Origin: Multifurca ochricompacta
Taxonomy: Eukaryota > Basidiomycota > Agaricomycetes > Russulales > Russulaceae
Reading direction: 5' to 3'
Length of the DNA: 64,000 nucleotides
NCBI GenBank assembly: GCA_022496185.1
Contig: WTXG01000095.1
Coordinates: 1-64,000, forward strand
Below are positions 57,115-64,000 of the stretch, piece after piece; the first letter of the stretch is position 1; the number at the start of each line of letters is the position of its first letter. The notes below the pieces were generated by a model. It worked only from the letters and a program-made list of their open reading frames with translations. It searched no databases and had not been told where the DNA came from. A program made the position numbers and the translations under genes.

Positions 57115-58926
57115 CGGGCGGAGCGTGTTGGCCGGTGAAGTTAGGGTGGTAGTGCAGGTAGGGAGACGGGACTGAAAGGACGTGGGGTAGCGAAGTTTTC
57201 GGTAGGTCGGGATGAGTTCAGAGAAGGTTTATAACAGCAGTAGCTAAACCAATGGCCATGAGACATGACCATACCACGAGAGAGAGAAATAATAACCCCC
57301 GCCACTAATCACACACACGTCCTTCCTTCATATTATCAATTTGGGGTTGAATACGCGCAACGTAAAAAATTAGAAAAAAATAAAATAAAGGCTGACTCTA
57401 TTGACAAGCCTTTAATTGACAACCAACCCAACCCACTAGTGGATGATTTAGTCTCTCCGCCTCTGCTTGCGCCCTGAAGTAACGGGAAAGGCTGAAACGG
57501 TTAGCTGAATTCGAATTCATTCTCCCTAAAATTTCTAGCGCCGAGAAGATGAAGAAGAAAAGGGGGGGGGCTACACGGCACGGAACCTTTTCAAACGAGA
57601 GCGAAGCTGAGACGGTGGCGTGTCGTTCTGTCAAGAGAAAAAATTCCCCGAATTCAAGGTTCAAGAATAAACAGAAAGGCGGGAATGCGGAAATACACAA
57701 CTCAACCTCAACCCATGGCTGGCCATCTCCGTTTGAGGGCCAAGAAGGTGACAACTTAATAGAAAGAACTTCTCTCATTTTTGCATCCACATGCATTTCA
57801 AGGAAGCGATCATGGCGTATTGAAGTTGGAGTGATGCTGTATCCATCCTAACTTCAATGCTAATGAGTTTTTGATCCTATCGATGGGTCGTGGAACTGAA
57901 ACATGGTCCACTATTCAATTCGAGTAAGCGCCATGAACCGCGAAGCCCAGTCAAGCGACACACTCGCCAACGCTGAGCAGGCTTCACCACTCAGGCCGAT
58001 TTTATCATACATTCTTGGGCTCTCCCGCCCTCTCATGAAAACCATAAGGTATACCATGCAATAGCACAACGCCACTAATGGACATAATGAAAAAATCAAT
58101 CATATGATGTCGCTTCCTTTCCCCAGAATGATCATCAGCTTTTTGATTGTATGGACGCTTCACAGAAGTCCTCAGCTTGGTTGGCTCCTCTCTGGATGAT
58201 GTCGAGGTTCAGCTTGGCGGGTAACAAAATGACCAAGTTCATGGCCAGCTATTGGGGATGCAGAAAGAGACCGGGAGACTATCTACGCTGACGACAAGTA
58301 TCCTAGGTGCTCGGCGCCCGTCCTTGGCGTTTAAGCGGCCTGGCGCAGTTATGCATAAATCGCTTGCAGTAATGGACATCCAGAGACTGACCCAGAATCA
58401 TGGGAATGAATCCTGTGCGATTGAAATTGAGCCTTGGTGAGTGACTAGCCAATAGAGAGCAGGTGAGGAACTTTGTCTAGATGCTAAACTTCATAGGGAG
58501 TGTCGCAATTGTGGAATTTGATATCAAGTCCGAGAAGACGGAAAAAAAAAGGCTTGCACCACCGCAGCACATCTGAGCAAGAACATATCACCCTAGGTGG
58601 GTATCTTCCCATGTAAAATAATAAGCAATGTCGCGACATTAGTATGCGGAACGCAATCTCCCTACGTACAATTTTCTGTTTCTGTTACACGCCAGGCAGA
58701 AATTACATATGAGCCGGCCGCAAGATATCTGGATGGAAATACGGTGTTCCTAGATGGAGGATATCTAGTTTGAGTAGTAGGTGTGGTAGGAGTAGGAGTA
58801 GGAGTAGGAGTAGGGGCTGACTCGGCCAAAACCGTAAAAGATGCACGTGATCTTCTAGTGGGACTACTCATCGAACCGAACCTTTCTTTCTTCTCTTTTT
58901 CCCTTGATATTTGACGTCGGACAACA
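57115..58926. other. Intergenic region with possible gene remnants
   Basis: An acceptor-like CGCCAG at about 58694 is followed by YEPAARYLDGNTVFLDGGYLV and a stop at 58771, which resembles the C-terminus of short-chain dehydrogenases (..DGG..). A frame at 58252-58440 ends directly at a donor-like GGTGAGTG. I could not join these into a gene. A hexamer tract (GGAGTA repeated) lies at about 58788-58816. Confidence 0.35.
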
Positions 58927-60275
58927 ATGTCAACACCCGCACTAGGCAAAGTTTCATTCACAGTTCGTCGGCCCACACCAGAATCGCGCTCCACATCTAC
59001 TGGGCCGGATTCTGACGATCCACGTTTCAAACTACCTGCGCTACCGCGCCACCTCATCAACGACAACAGCGCGGGTAACAGTACACCGGGCAGTCCCCTC
59101 GCCGGTAGCTCACCGAAAAGGAGCGCACCAGAAAACGCCGACTCAAGCGATGAAGAAGATGACCAGCCTACGGATGAACTCGTAACTGGGTTTGACCGCT
59201 TTGGTGTTCAGCGGTGCGTTTCATCCTCATCACATATACCACACGCAGGGTCCTCAGCTCACGTCAGCCTTTTCAATCAACTCACAGAGTTACCCCTCTA
59301 CCGGTCCCGCAAGGCCCACTCGTCATACCCGCTCTTAAAGATCGCGATTGGCGAGAGCTTGCCCGAAGGCGACGAGTAGGTGCCAATACGCGGATGTACG
59401 TCCCACCTAGTGGCCAGGTGGGTACTGGCGCGGATGGAAGCGTTGGTGGTTTGGGAACACGGGATCTTATAAACTCGGGTCCGCAAGTGGAAGGTCTGCA
59501 GCTACGCAAGCGTGCGCGGATTGACACCTTGGAAGATACACCTATCGAAACACCTGAGCCTCCTGCTACCACCGAAGGTCAACCCAAAGAATCTGAAGAC
59601 CAACGCGCAATCCGTGCACTTCTTGCCAGTGCAGAAGGAAACGACGACAGTCATGAGGAACCTGTGATTGATATTATTCCCATGACGCGACGCCAACCCA
59701 CAGAGGACGATGCGTTCAAGCAAGATGTTGACGAACTTCCCGACCAGGCGACGCTAATTGATTACGAGCGCATACCCGTCGCCCAATTTGGCGCGGCAAT
59801 GCTACGAGGAATGGGCTGGAAACCTGGAGAGCCTGCCAGTCGGAACAAGAAACGCGGCATCGTCGAACCTTGGATTCCTTCCCCACGACCTGCATTACTT
59901 GGGATCGGCGCCAAAGAACGCGAAATATTTGATGACGGTAGCGGCGGACGGCGGACGGCAGCCCGTCCAGATCGCAAATACATCCCGCTCGTACGCAAGG
60001 AGTCGGACAAGTCATCGTCCTCCCTTTCTCAACCCCCGTCACGCAGCGAATCTAGGAGGGCATCTCGATCGCCACCACGAAGGGAGAGAAATGGTGAGCG
60101 TGATAGAGAGGATGGACGACGAGATCGCGACCGTGAACGGGAGCGGGATCGGGATGGGCGGACTGACAGAGACCGGGAGAGTGAGCGGGACAAGGATAGA
60201 GACAGGCATAGACGAAGAGATCGTGAACGTTCACCACGTTCAAGCCGACGAGACCGCGACCGCCGCGACCATTGA
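58927..60275 (+). CDS. SPP2: Pre-mRNA splicing factor Spp2 (G-patch)
   Basis: Two exons: 58927-59213 and 59288-60275. The 74-bp intron (GTGCGT..CTCACAG) joins GFDRFGVQR to VTPLPVPQGPLVIPAL. The protein is about 424 aa. The N-terminus is low-complexity, with the fungal Spp2 blocks VTGFDRFGVQR, IPALKDRDWRELARRRR and YVPP. The G-patch is at about residues 255-290 (ATLIDYERIPVAQFGAAMLRGMGWKPGEP). The tail is a long Arg/Asp/Ser-rich run of alternating RD/RE. Spp2 recruits and activates the DEAH ATPase Prp2 at the first catalytic activation of the spliceosome; GPKOW is the animal counterpart. No frame defects are seen. Confidence 0.93.
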
Positions 60276-60425
60276 TGAATTCTCTTTTCTTTTCTTTTTT
60301 CTTTTTGTGTTTCCAAGTTGTACATCCATCGAATGGGGCGACCTTCTTTGGTGTTGTGTTGTATTTTAATAATACAAGTTGGCCCGCCCCCGCTATCACC
60401 TCCACTTGCTCATACGTCGTCAATT
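60276..60425. other. Short Spp2-OB protein intergenic spacer
   Basis: Pyrimidine-rich, only 150 bp between the Spp2 stop and the proposed start of the next gene on the same strand. Ends and UTRs probably overlap. Confidence 0.5.
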
Positions 60426-61768
60426 ATGAGATACGTCGTATTCCTTGGAGCACCTTCTCCTTCAAGTGTACGCAATGATGGTGATGAAGTTCCTATCAAT
60501 GGCGTACAATTGGATCTACCTCTACTTCTACCTTTATCAACTCAACCAGCAGTTCGATCCTGATTGAAAAAACGGGCACGGACGCCGAAAAATTTCCCCT
60601 CGATCCATCTCCTGTTCCCAGGGGGACCAGTCGACGGATTTCCTCTATGTACGACAACATTATATTTGGCGGTGAGGAAGAAGATGAAGGGGATTCTCAA
60701 CTGGTCGACATGAGAACAGGAGGTAAAAATTGATGGTCTACCTACCTTTTCTCTTCATCGTCGCGTCGCGCACGAGCGACCGAATAAATAAATAAAAAAC
60801 TGACTTGTGTATGAGCAGATCAAACGACTCTAATCACCTGGGCAGCGACAACTCAACCCGAAGACGGCGAGAGCAGCGAGTTTACCAATCGACGACCATC
60901 TTTACGAGATTTTTCGATCTCACGTACACGTACTCTACAGCAAGAGAAAGACCATCCTCATCTCGAGACGCAAGACCAATCCACGTCCACCACCACCAAC
61001 ACCACTGGCAACTCCTATTCCTATTCCGACACGTCTTCCATCGCGCGATTTCCCGACTTTCAATTCTCCCTCGGCGCGCTTTCAGCGCTTTCTTTGGCGC
61101 TTGGGAGTGTGCGCGGCCCACCGTGGGGTAGGGGCAATAAAAAAGTGTGTTGCTTTTTGCTTGCCGTGCTCGAAGTAGATGGACCGGACGAAGTAACGGT
61201 GCGTCGAGGACCGGATACGGGACACGTCGTTTCCGTGCTGAGACTCATCGTCGGCGACGAAACGAGCACTATCTGCAAGCTCACCGCATGGCGGCAAGTC
61301 GCGGAGACGTGGGGCGGGGGTATACGTCGAGGCGACGTCGTCTACTTTGAAAGTGCGTTAATGTTTTGTCTTTCTTTCTTTTTGTCTTTTTTTTTTTTCT
61401 TTTTTTTTTCGTTGGTCCACCACCCCAGAGTTGACTAGTCTTTTTTCTTTCTTCCCTTTACTTTTTTATGAATAGATATCCTGGCCACCGCCACGGAAGA
61501 AAATGGAAGTAGTGGTGGCGGCAGCACCAGTCACGCACCGACGTTCACCCTCGTGGCGTCGCCGTACCTCCACTCGCAGGCAGAGATCTGTTACCGCACG
61601 ATGCCGCGCACGTCCGTGCCAGCCGACATGCGCCTCCGACCTGACCTGCGTCTTGGCGCGAGCGACGCCACTGTGCGACGTGTCGCAGCTGTCGTTCCTG
61701 GTTTGAGCGAATGGCCGGGCTCGGGGCGCAGGAAACCGGTAGCAATTGATCCATCCGTGGGCGGGTAG
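60426..61768 (+). CDS. OB-fold protein resembling shieldin subunit 2
   Basis: Proposed start MRYVVFLGAPSPSS (60426). Introns 60723-60818 and 61353-61475 join MRTGD to QTTLITWAAT and VVYFE to NILATATEEN; both keep frame. The conserved core is about 61040-61720: RFPDFQFSLGALSALSL, VSVLRLIVGDETSTICKLTA, RRGDVVYFENIL, SPYLHSQAEICYRTMP, DMRLRPDLRLGASDATVRRV and a stop at 61766-61768. The beta-rich pattern with VxxLRLIVGDET and RRGDVVYFENI suggests an OB fold of the kind in the first domain of shieldin 2. That match is from memory of the pattern, not a search. About 390 aa. A frame change near 60500 (one base lost) separates the start from the rest. Possible role: single-stranded DNA binding in DNA-end repair. 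Confidence 0.6.
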
Positions 61769-62132
61769 GCGGAAGCGGAAAGAGGAGGGGGAGGGAGGGG
61801 AGGGAGGGAAAGAGCACGTGACATCCGAGTTATTCGGGGCTGCTGTGCACCCAAACAAAAGGAACCCGAACCGGAGCGGCTGTGTACTCGTGGGACAATC
61901 CGACCATCCACATCATCACACACAGATACATGAGGCAGACCACGCTCGATGCTCGCGGCTACTACCACCACGAGCCCATTAGGTGACACCAAACACACAT
62001 GCACGCAAGCCCGTGGCCCTCAACCACAATATAAAGTAAGACCTACCTGCCGCAGTGCGGCGTCTGAGCCTTTTTTCGTTTTTCTTTTTTTGTTTTCCAT
62101 AATTTCCCATTCTTCTTCCCCTTTGCCACGCG
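61769..62132. other. Intergenic region, promoter of the 62133 gene
   Basis: Purine-rich (GGAGGGAGGGGAGGG, about 61785) then pyrimidine-rich just before the next ATG. No gene is seen. Confidence 0.45.
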
Positions 62133-62819
62133 ATGCGTGTTTCTGCCCACCGCCTCGGTCAGCTCGTCCAACAATTCCTCTCAGTAAAACCTGCCACCGT
62201 TCTTGTGCATACCGACATGTTCGCGGCTTTGCGTCGTCGGAGACACCACGATTCGTTCAGCACTCGTACAGTCTTGGATTCCCCAATCAGCATCGGACCC
62301 GACTGTGACTCCAAGTTCGACGTCGAAACCGAGACAGTTCCGGATGACAGGACGCTCGTAGAGTCCAGAAGGGCTTCGACACTCCCAGATGAGTCGGATT
62401 CTATATCGCTCAGCGACCCGTATGTGGACAAAATATGCCTCAAGACAACCCAATATGCCACAACCTGTCCACTCATGTCTTCCGAGCTACCTGTCAAGCA
62501 GGCGTTGCTATCCATCATCTATCCTCTTCCCACCTCCGAGGACCTCCTCGCTCATGAGCCAACTCTACCGCCGCCGACAGTAGACACACCCTCAATAACT
62601 CCGCCATTATGTATTTCTCGAGCGCTATCCCCTCCTCCCACGCATTACAAGCGGAGACGCGCATGCATTATTTCAAGCGAGGATCACAATCCCGGTCTAG
62701 ACCCGATGTCTGTCAAACATGCCCATTTACCTCCTCCCAATAATATTGAATCTGATAATCATGGCCTCACGTGTAAGATACATATCGATCCATGTAGTCC
62801 TATACGATTTCCCTTCTGA
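62133..62819 (+). CDS. Hypothetical protein, 228 aa
   Basis: An uninterrupted frame from ATG 62133 to TGA 62817-62819. It is preceded by a long pyrimidine-rich stretch typical of fungal core promoters (about 62060-62125). The product is Ser/Pro/Thr-rich and probably disordered (PLPTSEDLLAHEPTLPPP, SRALSPPPTHYKRRR), with a basic KRRR cluster that could be a nuclear signal. No known domain, membrane segment or signal peptide is seen. It could also be the first exon of a longer gene. Confidence 0.5.
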   Translation: MRVSAHRLGQLVQQFLSVKPATVLVHTDMFAALRRRRHHDSFSTRTVLDSPISIGPDCDSKFDVETETVPDDRTLVESRRASTLPDESDSISLSDPYVDKICLKTTQYATTCPLMSSELPVKQALLSIIYPLPTSEDLLAHEPTLPPPTVDTPSITPPLCISRALSPPPTHYKRRRACIISSEDHNPGLDPMSVKHAHLPPPNNIESDNHGLTCKIHIDPCSPIRFPF

Positions 62820-64000
62820 CTTATTTCTGCTTCTGAACCCATAACTTACTCTCACGATCACGCGCTTATTAATTAGACCCCAGTACCGATATAATTGCTT
62901 ATAATGTATTATCTATCTATGCTTTTTACAGTACATGCTCTCTTAATAGGAATCGTATCCTTTTTCTTTTTTTTTTGGGAAGCGCGCGCGTGAAAGAGTA
63001 TCTTCATTCACATCTCGTGCTTTTCATTTGCAGGTGTTCTCTCGGAGATATGTAGATGCAATTTACAGGCAGGTCGATTCTGGTGCTGCACCTTTGTAGT
63101 CATCACCTGTCGGTGTGGTCCGTGAAAAAGAAACAGACATTGCTGCTGGAAATGAAAAAAATTCAAGAAGCGTCGTATCCATTCAATGGGGGATCAGGAT
63201 ATATACCAAAAGGAGTCCTGCCCATTCGCATGTGGTGATCGGAGCAACGTGTCGAGCCTGAGTGAGCAAGAGTCTAAAAAAACTAAGCTACACAATAGAG
63301 CCAATTTCGCGGCGCACCTCCTGTCCCAAGGGAGTCACAACACATTGGACAGGAGGGAATGAAGGGGAGGAGGGGGAGCTCTTTTGATGAACCACCACTA
63401 CCACCTAGGACAAGGATCCCATCCGGTCCCCGCGCTGCTGGGTTCGGCCCAACGAACACGAGCGCACTAAAACTTCCTGCTTAATCGTCTAGTCGGGACA
63501 TTAAAGTACCGCATCACATTCCCCCTACCTCCGCTCACATCGGCCAACAGCCATTTCGGAGAGAATTCATAGTTTTTATAATAAACGCCCGAAATGAGAA
63601 AACAAAATAAAAACAAGGCGAGGGCGGCGGGGGGGGGGGGGAGGATCATACACACATGCGAGATAATTATTACCCTGCACACGTTTGGCTCACCTCGATA
63701 CTTAAGTGGAGTGAGAGTGGTGGAGAGTGGAGAGGGAGCGAGCAGGCATCGTTCTTGATCTCCCAAATAAGCATCATAGCACTAATGGACAAGTGCAACC
63801 ATTTCGGTGAGCACGTACATCACGGAAAACACGATGGAACGGGTAACCCCCCCTCTACGGGTACCACCACATTTTTCCTGACCTGGAAAGCATCGCGTCA
63901 CTTTCGAGGATTCTTAAGCGTGACCTCGTAGATCAAGCCATCAGAAAATAAAAAAAGAAAAACGTCGTCAAAGAAAGAAAAAAAAAAGTGATCGGCCGGC
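62820..64000. other. Intergenic region to window end
   Basis: Poly-T (about 62965), poly-G (about 63630) and A-rich tracts (about 63970) are present. Open frames are short and unrecognised. Confidence 0.45.

Noticed and set aside
58662..59066. Minus-strand 134-codon frame
   Set aside because: It is antisense to the first exon of Spp2 and the GGAGTA tract.
60029..60423. Minus-strand Ser/Arg-rich frames opposite the Spp2 tail
   Set aside because: They are the mirror of the RD/RE-repeat coding sequence of Spp2.

Overview
The window is fungal nuclear DNA, most likely from an Agaricomycete (Basidiomycota). Host genes contain many short introns (about 40-120 bp). One encodes a Goodbye-NACHT-ankyrin STAND protein with the WLSPPDPS..NHN block typical of mushroom-forming fungi. 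Two encode DUF6534-type membrane proteins, and there is an Spp2 splicing factor with an arginine-rich RS/RD tail. The genus cannot be read from the sequence.

Layout. (1) 1-42.8 kb is a nested transposon island. It starts with the edge of a minus-strand LTR element (1-1106), a tRNA-headed SINE (1172-1345) and a fragment of a chromodomain Ty3/gypsy element (1558-2645). Two fuller copies of that gypsy family follow: element P (plus strand, 2928-11105) sits inside the 3' LTR of element R (minus strand, outer limits 2646-18254), with a perfect TGAGC target duplication. Besides gag and pol, the family carries a third ORF (ORF3) with a coiled coil and CCHC knuckles; in P a solo LTR interrupts it. 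(2) 18.5-22.9 kb is a decayed Tad-like LINE split at a TA by a 1622-bp, nearly perfect palindrome made from half of a Tc1-like transposon. (3) 23.6-37.4 kb is Ty1/copia element A (TSD TGCCT), itself invaded by a hAT-like MITE (in its 5' LTR), a SINE (in pol) and copia element B. B has a single uninterrupted 1441-codon gag-pol frame. (4) 37.5-42.8 kb holds a gypsy integrase fragment, a solo LTR inside another solo LTR, AT-rich repeats and a second palindromic Tc1-like element (1593 bp) built from the other half of a different family.

(5) From 43.0 kb the sequence becomes genic: STAND NLR-like gene (43042-46500, +), DUF6534 gene 1 (50797-49278, -), LAT/APC amino-acid permease (52190-54247, +), DUF6534 gene 2 (57114-55321, -), Spp2 (58927-60275, +), an OB-fold protein resembling the first shieldin-2 OB fold (60426-61768, +) and an unrecognised 228-aa protein (62133-62819, +).

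Transposon decay is dominated by CpG transitions: 9 of 10 differences between the P LTRs are CG/TG/CA changes, and several premature stops are TGA where a relative has CGA. Several host genes show single-base deletions instead, mostly in homopolymers, which looks more like consensus error than decay. No RNA genes other than tRNA-like SINE heads, and no CRISPR arrays, were seen.
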